A DNA stretch of 34,055 bases from Anaeroplasma bactoclasticum (GCA_023663825.1 JAMPGQ010000018.1:1-34055); one strand, 5' to 3'. Counted from the first letter of the stretch, positions 25,510-34,003 are shown. Numbers and translations are program-made. Notes: generated from the sequence alone by a model not told the origin.

Positions 25510-25592
25510 GAATTTGATTTAAAAAAATTGGCAAAGTTTTTCATTTTTTTACAAAAGTATCTATTTTTTAGTTTTTTGTTTTTTTGAAAATA

Positions 25593-25633
25593 AAAACTGT
25601 TTGGAAAAGTAGGGTAACTATCCAAACAGTTTT
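25593..25633 (-). terminator. secA terminator
   Basis: AAAACTGTTTGGA (25593-25605) and TCCAAACAGTTTT (25621-25633) are perfect 13-bp arms. On the minus strand TTATTTTC follows. It separates secA from triad B. Confidence 0.88.
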
Positions 25634-25638
25634 ATTAG

Positions 25639-28206
25639 TTATCTTAAGCCATGACAGAATTTATATTTCTTACCACTACCACAAGGACATGGATCATTTG
25701 GACCAACATGTACCTTCTTTTGGTCAGGCTTTTTCTTTACTGATTCATCCTTTACCTCGTTGGTTGTAAGACCCTTCATTGGATCTTCTTCCTCCTTAGG
25801 CAACTGAATTTGAATCTTAGTATGGGTAATATATTTTAAAATTTCTAAATTGATATTTTCATTTAATTTTTGGAAACGAGCATAACCTTCTTGTTGATAG
25901 ATTTCAAGAGGATTTGTTTGAGCGTAGGATTGTAATACTACTCCTTGACGTAAGCCTTGCATATCATCAATATGCTTCATCCAATATTGATCTAATACAC
26001 GTAAGGAAACATCCTTTAAATAAATCTCAAATAAATTATCTGGCAAATTCAAATTATATTTTTCTTTAGCTTCCTTAGCTACATTTTTATTTGCTTCCAT
26101 ATAGCTATAAGCTCTTTGGCAAATATAATCAATGATTTGTTCATCATCTAATGTCTTTAATACATTTACATCAATAGAATTTGGGGGAAGGATAGATCCA
26201 TTAAAGCTTTGAGCAATCGCATCATCATCAATTTCAAACTTTTTAGAGCTAATTTGACGCATATGAGAATAGCTTACATTCTCAACAGCTCTTCTAATCA
26301 TATTTTTGACAAGTTCTTCTAGATTTTGAACCTTTACAACCTGCATTCTTTGTTCATAGAAAATTTCTCTTTGACGACGAATAACATCATCATATTTTAA
26401 GACATTCTTACGAGAGTCAAAGTTATTTCCCTCAACTCTAGTTTGGGCTGAGGTAACTGCTCTAGATACCATTTTAAAAGTAATAGGTGCATCTGGATTT
26501 CCTGTGTCCTTATTCATCAAGTTGATAATCATGGCAAGCCTATTTTTAAATGTATCTCCACCAAAACGTTGAATCAAATCATCCTCAGTAGAAATATAGA
26601 ATTGAGAAAATCCTGGATCTCCTTGACGTCCAGAACGACCTCTTAGCTGGTTATCAATACGACGAGATTCATGGCGCTCTGTACCAAGAACTACTAAACC
26701 ACCAAGCTCTTTAACACCTTCACCAAGCTTAATATCGGTACCACGACCAGCCATATTCGTAGAAATCGTTACACTTTTTAGTTGACCTGCCTTGGCAACA
26801 ATTTCAGCCTCACGCTCATGATTCTTAGCATTCAAAATTTCATGAGGAACACCCATTCTTCTTAGCATTCCAGAAACTAACTCTGATGTTTCTACATTGG
26901 CAGTACCAACAAGAACTGGCTGACCAATTTCATATAATCTTTTCACCTCTGCAACTAAAGCATTGAATTTAGCCTTTTGAGTAACAAAGATTAAATCTGG
27001 CATATCCTTTCTAATTACAGGAACATTTGTTGGAACCTCTACAACATACATATTATAGATATTTCTAAATTCCTCTTCCTCTGTTTTAGCAGTACCTGTC
27101 ATACCAGATAGCTTCTTATACATTCTGAAGAAATTTTGATAAGTAATCGTGGCAACTGTTTGAGTTTCCTTTTTAATCTCGACATTTTCCTTAGCTTCAA
27201 TTGCTTGATGCAAGCCCTCAGAATATTGTCTACCCTTTAGGATACGTCCTGTAAAGGAGTCGACAATTAAAACCTCCCCATCTTGAACAACATATTCCTT
27301 ACCATTTGCAAAGATATAGTTTGCCTTCATCGCATTGTTGATAGCATGGACAAGTTCAACATATTGTAGGTCATAGATGTTACTTACATTAAATACCTGT
27401 TCTGCCTTTGCCATACCAGATGGAGTTAGTTGTACATGACGAGACTCAATATCAATTTCATAATCCTCTTCTGCTAAACGCTTTGCAAAGGTATCTGCAC
27501 GTAAATATAATGAAGAATTATTTTTTGGAGCACCTGAAATAATTAAAGGTGTTCTTGCTTCATCAACTAAAATAGAGTCAACCTCATCGATAATAGCATA
27601 ATTTAAACCCTTTACCTGAGTGATTTGATTTTCATTACGCACCATATTATCTCTTAAATAGTCAAAGCCTAATTCACTATTTGTAGAATATAAGATGTCA
27701 CAAGAATATGCAGCTCTTTTTTCTTCTGTAGATAACTCACGAATATTAAGTCCAACGCTTAAGCCTAAGAAACGATATATATTACCAATTTCTCCTTCAG
27801 TCTCACGTCTAGCCAAATATTCATTAACTGTAACAATATGAACGCCTTCTCCACTTAAAGCATTTAGATATGCCGGCATAACAGCTGTTAAGGTTTTACC
27901 TTCACCTGTTTTCATTTCTGCAATATTACCACCATGGATGGCTGTGGCACCTATCAACTGAACATGGAACGGCTTCATGCCTGTTACACGGTAAGCTGCT
28001 TCTCTAGCTACGGCATAAGCCTCAACTAAAATGTCATCTAAGGTCTTACCATTTTTAAGCTGCTCTTTAAACTCAACTGTTTTATTTTTTAATTCTTCAT
28101 CGGTTAATTTTGAAATGCTTGGCTCCAACGCTTCAATCTTTAAAGCGATTTTTGCACAACGTTTCATTTCCTTATAACCTGAATCAAATAATTTCTTTAA
28201 TCCCAT
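25639..28206 (-). CDS. secA: Preprotein translocase ATPase SecA
   Basis: The 855-aa motor protein has IHGGNIAEMKTGEGKTL (Walker A), YAIIDEVDSILVDEARTPLIISG (DEAD motif), TNMAGRGTDIKLG and RQLRGRSGRQGDPGFSQFY in the second helicase domain. It ends in the zinc-binding SEC-C motif PNDPCPCGSGKKYKFCH. It drives export through SecYEG, which the exported proteins of the neighbouring triads probably use. It follows hpf, as in many Bacillota, but the prfB gene that often follows secA is replaced here by triad B. The ATG has no strong Shine-Dalgarno sequence close by, and a small hairpin lies in the leader. Confidence 0.98.
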   Translation of the reverse strand: MGLKKLFDSGYKEMKRCAKIALKIEALEPSISKLTDEELKNKTVEFKEQLKNGKTLDDILVEAYAVAREAAYRVTGMKPFHVQLIGATAIHGGNIAEMKTGEGKTLTAVMPAYLNALSGEGVHIVTVNEYLARRETEGEIGNIYRFLGLSVGLNIRELSTEEKRAAYSCDILYSTNSELGFDYLRDNMVRNENQITQVKGLNYAIIDEVDSILVDEARTPLIISGAPKNNSSLYLRADTFAKRLAEEDYEIDIESRHVQLTPSGMAKAEQVFNVSNIYDLQYVELVHAINNAMKANYIFANGKEYVVQDGEVLIVDSFTGRILKGRQYSEGLHQAIEAKENVEIKKETQTVATITYQNFFRMYKKLSGMTGTAKTEEEEFRNIYNMYVVEVPTNVPVIRKDMPDLIFVTQKAKFNALVAEVKRLYEIGQPVLVGTANVETSELVSGMLRRMGVPHEILNAKNHEREAEIVAKAGQLKSVTISTNMAGRGTDIKLGEGVKELGGLVVLGTERHESRRIDNQLRGRSGRQGDPGFSQFYISTEDDLIQRFGGDTFKNRLAMIINLMNKDTGNPDAPITFKMVSRAVTSAQTRVEGNNFDSRKNVLKYDDVIRRQREIFYEQRMQVVKVQNLEELVKNMIRRAVENVSYSHMRQISSKKFEIDDDAIAQSFNGSILPPNSIDVNVLKTLDDEQIIDYICQRAYSYMEANKNVAKEAKEKYNLNLPDNLFEIYLKDVSLRVLDQYWMKHIDDMQGLRQGVVLQSYAQTNPLEIYQQEGYARFQKLNENINLEILKYITHTKIQIQLPKEEEDPMKGLTTNEVKDESVKKKPDQKKVHVGPNDPCPCGSGKKYKFCHGLR

Positions 28207-28260
28207 TATTCATCACACAAGAGTATCCTACTCTTCCTTCCTAACAAAATAACACATTCT

Positions 28261-28289
28261 ATAATACAATAAATAAAAACTTTTTTCAA
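28261..28289 (-). promoter_or_regulatory. secA promoter
   Basis: TTGAAA (28284-28289) and TATTAT (28261-28266) with 17-nt spacing on the minus strand, about 55 nt upstream of the secA start. The leader contains the perfect dyad AAGAGTA/TACTCTT (28218-28234). Confidence 0.65.
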
Positions 28290-28342
28290 GTTTTAACAAC
28301 CAAACCTTTTCATTTTATTACGAATATTTCCTCAATAAAAGG

Positions 28343-28371
28343 AAAGAGGCTCAAAAACTATGAGCCCCTTT
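28343..28371 (-). terminator. hpf terminator
   Basis: The arms at 28343-28353 and 28361-28371 pair at ten of eleven positions around a GGCTCA/TGAGCC core. On the minus strand CTTTCCTTTT follows. It separates hpf from the secA promoter. Confidence 0.75.
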
Positions 28372-28405
28372 ATTCGCTTTGCAATTCTTAAAGAACTAGA
28401 AACTT

Positions 28406-28927
28406 CTATTTAGCTGTTGTTTCAATTACAGCATAATTGCCATCATTACGTAAATAAATAACATTAGTCTTACGAGTTTCTTTATCCAAATAAATAAAGA
28501 AATCATGTCCTAATAACTCCATTTGATCAATTGCTTCCTCACGAGTCATAGGCTCTAGGTCAACATTCTTATCACGAACAATTCTTTCTTCTTCAGGCTT
28601 AGCATCTACAGTACGAATTCCTTTTTTACCCATTTTATCCTTCATACGATCGTTGTAGTGTCTTACCTGTCTTACGAGCTTATCGATAGCTCCATCAATA
28701 GCGGCATAGATATCCACCTCTTCTACTTCTGCACGAAGTATGATATTTTTGGCTGGAATTGTTATCTCAACCTTATGGAATGCCTTATACACCTTACATA
28801 CTACACGGGCTGCTAGATTCTCATAATCTGGTAAAAGCCCCTCTAGCTTCGTAAGTTTTTTTAAAGCATACTCCTTATTTGCATCTGATGGTGTAAACCC
28901 ATTCTTTCCAACAATTTCTACCTTCAT
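28406..28927 (-). CDS. hpf: Long-form ribosome hibernation promoting factor
   Basis: The 173-aa protein has the N-terminal S30AE fold (MKVEIVGKNGFTPSDANKEYALKKL, VEITIPAKNIILRAEVEEVDIYAAIDGAIDKL). A linker follows, and then the C-terminal dimerisation domain typical of the long form (PMTREEAIDQMELLGHDFFIYLDKETRKTNVIYLRNDGNYAVIE). It pairs 70S ribosomes into inactive 100S dimers in stationary phase. It has its own consensus promoter. Position before secA matches the common Bacillota order comFC-hpf-secA. Confidence 0.96.
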   Translation of the reverse strand: MKVEIVGKNGFTPSDANKEYALKKLTKLEGLLPDYENLAARVVCKVYKAFHKVEITIPAKNIILRAEVEEVDIYAAIDGAIDKLVRQVRHYNDRMKDKMGKKGIRTVDAKPEEERIVRDKNVDLEPMTREEAIDQMELLGHDFFIYLDKETRKTNVIYLRNDGNYAVIETTAK

Positions 28928-28952
28928 AAAATATCACTCCTTTTCTACCATT

Positions 28953-28981
28953 ATTATAGCATAAGTTAAAAGCGTTTTCAA
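28953..28981 (-). promoter_or_regulatory. hpf promoter
   Basis: TTGAAA (28976-28981) and TATAAT (28953-28958) with 17-nt spacing on the minus strand, placed just after the csp stop codon. No terminator is seen between csp and hpf, so read-through could add to expression. Confidence 0.75.
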
Positions 28982-28985
28982 TAGA

Positions 28986-29186
28986 TTATAACTTATACAC
29001 ATTTTGAGCTTGTAACCCTTTTTCACCAACAACTAGGTCAAACTCAACCAACTGGCCTTCATTCAAAGTTTTAAAGCCATCATCTAAGATACTACTATAA
29101 TGAACAAAAATGTCATCGTAGTTTTCCTTAATAATAAAGCCATAGCCCTTTTCATTATTAAACCACTTCACCTTGCCTACTAGCAT
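28986..29186 (-). CDS. Cold-shock protein (CspA family)
   Basis: The 66-aa OB-fold protein has RNP1 KGYGFI and RNP2 DIFVHYSSI and the family start [11 protein letters not shown]. It is an RNA chaperone that binds single-stranded nucleic acid. The start has GGGAGG upstream (within 29196-29203). It lies between the zinc-ribbon gene and hpf, an insertion relative to the usual comFC-hpf order. Confidence 0.95.
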   Translation of the reverse strand: MLVGKVKWFNNEKGYGFIIKENYDDIFVHYSSILDDGFKTLNEGQLVEFDLVVGEKGLQAQNVYKL

Positions 29187-29269
29187 AATTCCTTACCTCC
29201 CTTAAGTTTACTATAATCATACCTCTTTTGAAGTATAATTTTCAATAAAAAATGTACCAAAAAAAACGA

Positions 29270-29644
29270 CTATTTTTTCAGTTCACAACAAACCAATAAT
29301 ATCGATTTTTTTTGCGTGTCTGAAAGAAAGCTTAAAAGCTCTATGTTAAAATCACTTACTTTAAAAGAATCTAAATACACAAAAAAATACTCCTCATATC
29401 TTTGTAGAAAATAGGCTACACTCTTAGATATCTCTATTTGATAAGCATCTAAGTTTAGTTTGTAGATTTTCTTAAAAAGAGATACAACAAATAAACTAAA
29501 GTTTTCTAAAGGTATCTCTTCAAAAGAAAAAGATAAAGGATAAGCATTTCTACAAGAATTACATATGTAATATTTTTTTGTCTCAAAAAGACTTAGAAAA
29601 TTCCTTTTCACATAAAACTTTTTCTTACAGTTATAACAGACCAT
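29270..29644 (-). CDS. Zinc-ribbon protein, possible degenerate ComFC
   Basis: The 124-aa protein opens with a four-Cys zinc ribbon (CYNC at residues 3-6 and CNSC about 25 residues on). A helical middle part follows (FKKIYKLNLDAYQIEISKSVAYFLQRYEEYF). The end, FFVYLDSFKVSDFNIELLSFL then KKSILLVCC, has no phosphoribosyltransferase PRPP loop. ComFC competence proteins start with such a zinc ribbon and usually sit just before hpf and secA, so this may be a shrunken relic or derivative. I chose the ATG at 29642-29644 because GAGGTG precedes it; the longer frame adds 37 unsupported residues. It also follows triad C by about 130 nt and could serve that system instead. Confidence 0.6.
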   Translation of the reverse strand: MVCYNCKKKFYVKRNFLSLFETKKYYICNSCRNAYPLSFSFEEIPLENFSLFVVSLFKKIYKLNLDAYQIEISKSVAYFLQRYEEYFFVYLDSFKVSDFNIELLSFLSDTQKKSILLVCCELKK

Positions 29645-29774
29645 TTTTTTCACCTCATATAAATAATTACCAAAAAAGATCTGTTTTTTATATAAAAAGA
29701 AAAAAAGATGCTTAAAAACACATTTTTGTATCTTAAAACATCTTACTACAAACATTTTTTAGACATTTGCTTTA

Positions 29775-31367
29775 TTATTTATTTAATTTTCTTTGAATAT
29801 ATATCAAGTAAAGTAGATTACTAATAAAAAGAAATAACAATATGGTTGTTAAAATCATCCAAATTGAAGGATGCAAAATAGAACTCCAAGGGAAAATGAC
29901 TCTTTTCTCATATTGAGTAACTAAATAAGCCACTAAGAAATAGCCACCTATTCCTAAAAACAAATACTTTACCAAATCTCCAAGAATTTTTGAAATTCCT
30001 AATTCAATATTAGAGTTTCCATATTGTTTCAAAAAAATCAACTTTTCTTTTTCATTTCTAACCTGAATTATAGTATTAAAACATATAAAAACAATACTCA
30101 ATGCACTTAGAACTATAATTATAGTAGTAAATAAATTTTCATTTATATTATTGTAAATTGTAGACAAAAGACCTGTATTCTCAATATACACTTTCTTTTC
30201 TGAAAAGTATTCTTGCAATTTCTCATCATTTAAATAAGCCATTCTGAAGGAAGTTTCTTCTAGGGTATCTCCTTCTATTAAAAAAGTTTGATATGACTTA
30301 TTTACTAAGTCTTGTTCAATAGGATAATCTATGATTCCTTGTACATAATATTTTTCATTTTTAAAAGTAAATGTTTTACTAAGACAATCTGCATTATTTT
30401 CAAATACATAACAGTTTTTATAGCCATCTAAAGGATTTGCTTCTTCTTTCAAAGAAAAATCAAAGTGTTTATAATAAGTAACATAATAAAAAGGATTCAA
30501 TTCCATTTTCTCTTGAATAGAAAGTTCTATTCCATAATACATAGATAAGGATTTATCTTCTACATCATTTTTTAACTCTATGTAATGCAAATGATTTTTT
30601 TCATAATATCCATATGCAACTTCATATGAATTTGCATTCCTAATCGTTAATGCAAAAAGGATTGAAGTAAATAATAGAAAATAAACGAAAAAGGAAGCAA
30701 TTGATAAAAGCTTAAACTGAGATACAAAGAAAAATAAAGATGGTTTAAAGGTTCTTCTTTTAAATTCTACTTCTGCGTTTTCTTTATGAATCGATAATTC
30801 ATAAGAATCTAGATTTAAAACAGTTCCACCCAAATCCTCATTATGATCAACATATATTACCATATGACTTTTGGAATATTCAATAATGCAAGCTTTTATT
30901 TGATCTAGATTCTCTTGATCTAAAAAATTAGAAAACTCATCTAATAGTAGAATACTAGGCTCTATTGTAAAAGCTAAAGTAAGCTCTACAAGTTTTTTTT
31001 GACCACCAGATAATTCTTTTACTGGAACAGTTAAAATATTACTTATTAATTTTTCAATATAAGGAGTATTCTTTTTAAGACCGAGAGCTTTAATATTTTG
31101 TAGAACAGTTAAATTTTCTAAAAGAAAAATATCTTGATGAGCTAAGATAACATTTTTTTGTAATGAGCTCTTTGTTTGTTTTAAATCATTAATTAAAATA
31201 TTTCCTTTAAATGACGTTGATGCAGAAAGGATTTTTAATAGAGTAGACTTCCCACTACCATTACCACCTTCTATTTTAACTAGATTATCTTCTAGGACAA
31301 GATTTAATTGATTAAATACACAGTTTTCCTGATAATATTTTTCAATATCACAAAATTCTATCTTCAT
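29775..31367 (-). CDS. Triad C second ABC ATPase-permease fusion (MacB-like)
   Basis: The 530-aa protein has Walker A GGNGSGKS (about 34-41), Q-loop LAHQD, signature LSGGQ, Walker B ILLLDE and switch His in VDHNE. Helix 1 lies near residues 215-240, then an extracellular domain of about 160 residues, then three helices in the last 130 residues. The coupling segment LIFLKQYGNSNIELGISKIL has the FtsX-family pattern. Its ATG overlaps the stop of the upstream gene by four bases (ATGA), so translation is coupled. AGGAGA lies at 31373-31378. It has the same plan as the A and B proteins but is divergent, with a canonical signature. Confidence 0.82.
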   Translation of the reverse strand: MKIEFCDIEKYYQENCVFNQLNLVLEDNLVKIEGGNGSGKSTLLKILSASTSFKGNILINDLKQTKSSLQKNVILAHQDIFLLENLTVLQNIKALGLKKNTPYIEKLISNILTVPVKELSGGQKKLVELTLAFTIEPSILLLDEFSNFLDQENLDQIKACIIEYSKSHMVIYVDHNEDLGGTVLNLDSYELSIHKENAEVEFKRRTFKPSLFFFVSQFKLLSIASFFVYFLLFTSILFALTIRNANSYEVAYGYYEKNHLHYIELKNDVEDKSLSMYYGIELSIQEKMELNPFYYVTYYKHFDFSLKEEANPLDGYKNCYVFENNADCLSKTFTFKNEKYYVQGIIDYPIEQDLVNKSYQTFLIEGDTLEETSFRMAYLNDEKLQEYFSEKKVYIENTGLLSTIYNNINENLFTTIIIVLSALSIVFICFNTIIQVRNEKEKLIFLKQYGNSNIELGISKILGDLVKYLFLGIGGYFLVAYLVTQYEKRVIFPWSSILHPSIWMILTTILLFLFISNLLYLIYIQRKLNK

Positions 31368-33028
31368 ATTTTTCTCCTATTTAAACTATATTCAAATCCT
31401 AATAACAGCAAAGATAAAACCAAGGATGCTAAAAGAAGTTCAAAATGAACTGGAGTAGCTAATATATTCAGCTGTCTTAGTTCAAAAGAAGTATAATGAT
31501 AAATCCAAAAATAAATTATGATCATACCGATAATGCTACTAAATATCAAAGATATAGTAGTTAAAATTATTTCTCTTAAGAGTAGGATACTTGATAAAAA
31601 AGGAGACGGAGCGCCAAAAATTCTTAGTTTTTCATCTAAATATGCTTTATTTTTTCTTTGATAAATTTGAACTAATTCTATATATAGATATATTCCTACA
31701 AATATAATCAAAGCAGCTATGCAAAATATTTTAGGAAAAAGTACACTTTGAAATAAGCTTGCATAGTTAGAATTTGAATATGCAAAATGGTAATCTGTTG
31801 GAAGGCTTTCTTGAGATGAAATTACAAAATTTAGTTTTTTAAGAAAATAGTCATCGAAAGTATCAATATAAGAGCTAGGAAAAACAATATAAGAACATAA
31901 CTCCTCTTTTAATTGCATATCATTAAAGAGATTTTGCTTTGTAGATTCTCTTCGCAAATTATCTATATGTCTTTCTTCATTATCCAAATCTATGATTAAA
32001 CTATAAAGAGATATATCCTCTTCTTGCTTGAATAAAAAATCACTAACAATAACATCTGTTATAGCTTTTGAAAAATAAACATTTTTTATCTGTTTTAAAA
32101 TAATTTCTTTATCCTTTTCAAATCTCATAGACCTCATATATTTAAAACCAACCATATCAAAGAAAGAATTCTCATTGCTATATAATTCATATACACTTTC
32201 TAAAGAATCATTACTTTCTATATAGCTATATTTCATTATATTTTTAGTATATATTTCTTCCATTTGTTCTTTTGAAAAGGTAAACATTTGTATCAGTAAA
32301 ACACTTAATAATAGTAAAGCAAATGTTATTGACATTTTAAAGAAAAAGATAAATTTATCTTCTAACAATATTTTAATAAAAATTTTAAACGGAACCTTAG
32401 TCTTGCTACTTTTATTATAATTTTGCTCAATTTCCATAATTTCATTATTTAAAGACAATTGTGTATTCATTTCAATGATTTGATCCGCATATTCTTCTAC
32501 TTGCTCATCATGAGAAACACATATAATAAGTTTATCTTTTTTGAATTGATTTATAAAAGAAAATAACTCTTGTTTTCTATTTTTATCTAAGGAAACTGTG
32601 GGTTCATCCAAAATAAAGCAATCAAAATCAAAAAATAATCCACGCTCTAAATTTGCACTTTTTTGTTGACCCCCAGATAACTTTTTTATCTTTTTAGTTT
32701 TTGGAAATTCTTTTAAATCTTGGCTTAAAAATTCATTGTTTAATTTTAAATTTTCTTCTAGAGTTAATTCATTAAAGAGAACATTGAATTGTGGAACATA
32801 GCATACTCTTTTAAATAAATCGTTACCTAAGACCTTTATATCACTATTTTGAAATAAGATTTGACCATTATATGGCAACAGGCCAAGAATGGTTCTTAAT
32901 AATGTGGTTTTACCACTCCCATTAGGTCCTTTTATCAAAATACAACCAGTAAAGGGAAAACTTAAATTTTCTATATTTAAAAATACCTTATTTTTATATT
33001 TTTGAGTAACATTTTTTAAAACGAACAA
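31364..33028 (-). CDS. Triad C first ABC ATPase-permease fusion (MacB-like)
   Basis: The 554-aa protein has Walker A GPNGSGKT at 34-41, Q-loop YVPQ at 77-80, signature LSGGQ at 117-121, Walker B CFILDE at 137-142 and switch VSHDE. Only 37 residues separate the Q-loop from the signature, so the helical subdomain is unusually short. Helix 1 is near 228-250, then a large extracellular domain, then three helices with DEKLRIFGAPSPFLSSILLLREI in the FtsX coupling position. I favour a TTG start at 33026-33028, because GAGGTG ends 6 nt before it and overlaps the alternative GTG at 33037. The product then starts FVLKNVTQKY like its relatives. Confidence 0.8.
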   Translation of the reverse strand: MFVLKNVTQKYKNKVFLNIENLSFPFTGCILIKGPNGSGKTTLLRTILGLLPYNGQILFQNSDIKVLGNDLFKRVCYVPQFNVLFNELTLEENLKLNNEFLSQDLKEFPKTKKIKKLSGGQQKSANLERGLFFDFDCFILDEPTVSLDKNRKQELFSFINQFKKDKLIICVSHDEQVEEYADQIIEMNTQLSLNNEIMEIEQNYNKSSKTKVPFKIFIKILLEDKFIFFFKMSITFALLLLSVLLIQMFTFSKEQMEEIYTKNIMKYSYIESNDSLESVYELYSNENSFFDMVGFKYMRSMRFEKDKEIILKQIKNVYFSKAITDVIVSDFLFKQEEDISLYSLIIDLDNEERHIDNLRRESTKQNLFNDMQLKEELCSYIVFPSSYIDTFDDYFLKKLNFVISSQESLPTDYHFAYSNSNYASLFQSVLFPKIFCIAALIIFVGIYLYIELVQIYQRKNKAYLDEKLRIFGAPSPFLSSILLLREIILTTISLIFSSIIGMIIIYFWIYHYTSFELRQLNILATPVHFELLLASLVLSLLLLGFEYSLNRRKI

Positions 33029-33051
33029 ACAAAACACCTCTTTTTTTTTAG

Positions 33052-33070
33052 TGTATATGCTCTTAAAATA
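33052..33070 (+). repeat. 19-bp inverted repeat, distal copy
   Basis: TGTATATGCTCTTAAAATA is the exact reverse complement of 33951-33969. This copy lies between the exported-protein stop codon and the first transporter gene of triad C, 24 nt upstream of its start. The match ends precisely at 19 bp on both sides. Confidence 0.85.
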
Positions 33071-33086
33071 TATATTAAATATTTTA

Positions 33087-33932
33087 TTAAAGTTTTATAT
33101 TATAACTATAATTTTGTTTCAATTTTAATTTTTTGTTTACTTCATTTGATGTACTTGTACTATAGTTTTCCCAACCAGCATCATCTATATAATATTCCGC
33201 TCTATAATCCCAATAAAATGTCAAGTTCTTACCATCATAGGATTGTGCGTTTTTAATACAAAAATAAAAACTAGCCATATGTGTATTTGATCCTACATAA
33301 ACACCATCATTACAACTTGTATATCTTGTATAATTATATGAAACAGATATTTTTTTTGAATTATCACATTTTACAACCCATTCAACATCCTTATGATCTT
33401 CTGTTATAGAATAGTTTGGTGTCCAATATCCATTTTCCGAATCATAGGTAAAACCAATTGTTTCACTCCAAGAGCCATTTTCATTTTTTGGAGAATAGCC
33501 TACACCAATAATAGGAACTTGAGAACCATTGAGTGTTGGTTGTTCTATAAATATTTCTTGATAAATTGCCTTGTTTCTAACACGAGCATTTCGTGCAACA
33601 CTAATTTCTTTATCGTATGGATAAGTATTGCAAAATGATGCTAAAAAGATATATAAGGTATCATGTTCATCATCATAATACTGATATGCTCCTTGCCAAG
33701 TACTAAAATCTGCACAGTCATGTAATCCCTTATTATGCGCAGTCCAATAATTTTTATTATATTGTACTGTATAATTTTTCTGGTCACTTTCATGTATTAC
33801 TTCCATTTCAGAAGGAATATCAAATCCCATCATTGTTGCGATGTTGGTGGCATTTACATTTAAGTTTATTGATAAAATAATTGCCAAAACCAATATAAAA
33901 ATAATGCTTGTTTTTTTCACTATATATTTCAT
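33087..33932 (-). CDS. Triad C exported protein of unknown function
   Basis: The 281-aa protein starts with a Sec signal (MKYIVKKTSIIFILVLAIIL, likely cleavage after NVNA). The mature part is rich in Tyr, Trp and Asn and appears beta-structured: YWTAHNKG, TWQGAYQYYDD, IPIIGVGYSPKNENG, ISVSYNYTRYTS and LTFYWDYRAEYYIDDAGW. It has five Cys (CADF, FCNTY, KCDN, SCND, FCIKN). No recognisable domain, lipobox or sorting signal is present, and similarity to the A and B exported proteins is not evident apart from layout. I chose the ATG at 33930-33932 with AAGGAGA at 33938-33944. The gene is enclosed by a perfect 19-bp inverted repeat. Confidence 0.78.
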   Translation of the reverse strand: MKYIVKKTSIIFILVLAIILSINLNVNATNIATMMGFDIPSEMEVIHESDQKNYTVQYNKNYWTAHNKGLHDCADFSTWQGAYQYYDDEHDTLYIFLASFCNTYPYDKEISVARNARVRNKAIYQEIFIEQPTLNGSQVPIIGVGYSPKNENGSWSETIGFTYDSENGYWTPNYSITEDHKDVEWVVKCDNSKKISVSYNYTRYTSCNDGVYVGSNTHMASFYFCIKNAQSYDGKNLTFYWDYRAEYYIDDAGWENYSTSTSNEVNKKLKLKQNYSYNIKL

Positions 33933-33950
33933 AATTATCTCCTTCCCAAT

Positions 33951-33969
33951 TATTTTAAGAGCATATACA
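33951..33969 (-). repeat. 19-bp inverted repeat, promoter-proximal copy
   Basis: This copy is the exact inverse of 33052-33070 and lies in the 5' leader of the exported-protein gene, between a candidate -10 box (33976-33981) and the ribosome site (33938-33944). The two copies enclose 880 bp carrying the whole gene with its ribosome site but not the promoter. Confidence 0.85.
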
Positions 33970-33975
33970 ATCATT

Positions 33976-34003
33976 ATTTTACATCTTTTTATTTTTTTTT
34001 CAA
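33976..34003 (-). promoter_or_regulatory. Weak SigA-type promoter candidate of triad C
   Basis: TTGAAA (33998-34003) and TAAAAT (33976-33981) with 16-nt spacing on the minus strand, about 45 nt upstream of the exported-protein start. The region is A/T rich, so chance matches are common. Nothing else could be assigned to 34004-34055. Confidence 0.4.

Noticed and set aside
33393-33638. Plus-strand 81-aa frame inside the triad C exported-protein gene, as the gene expressed after inversion
   Set aside because: It has no good ribosome site and no protein features; the minus-strand gene has a signal peptide and a strong ribosome site.
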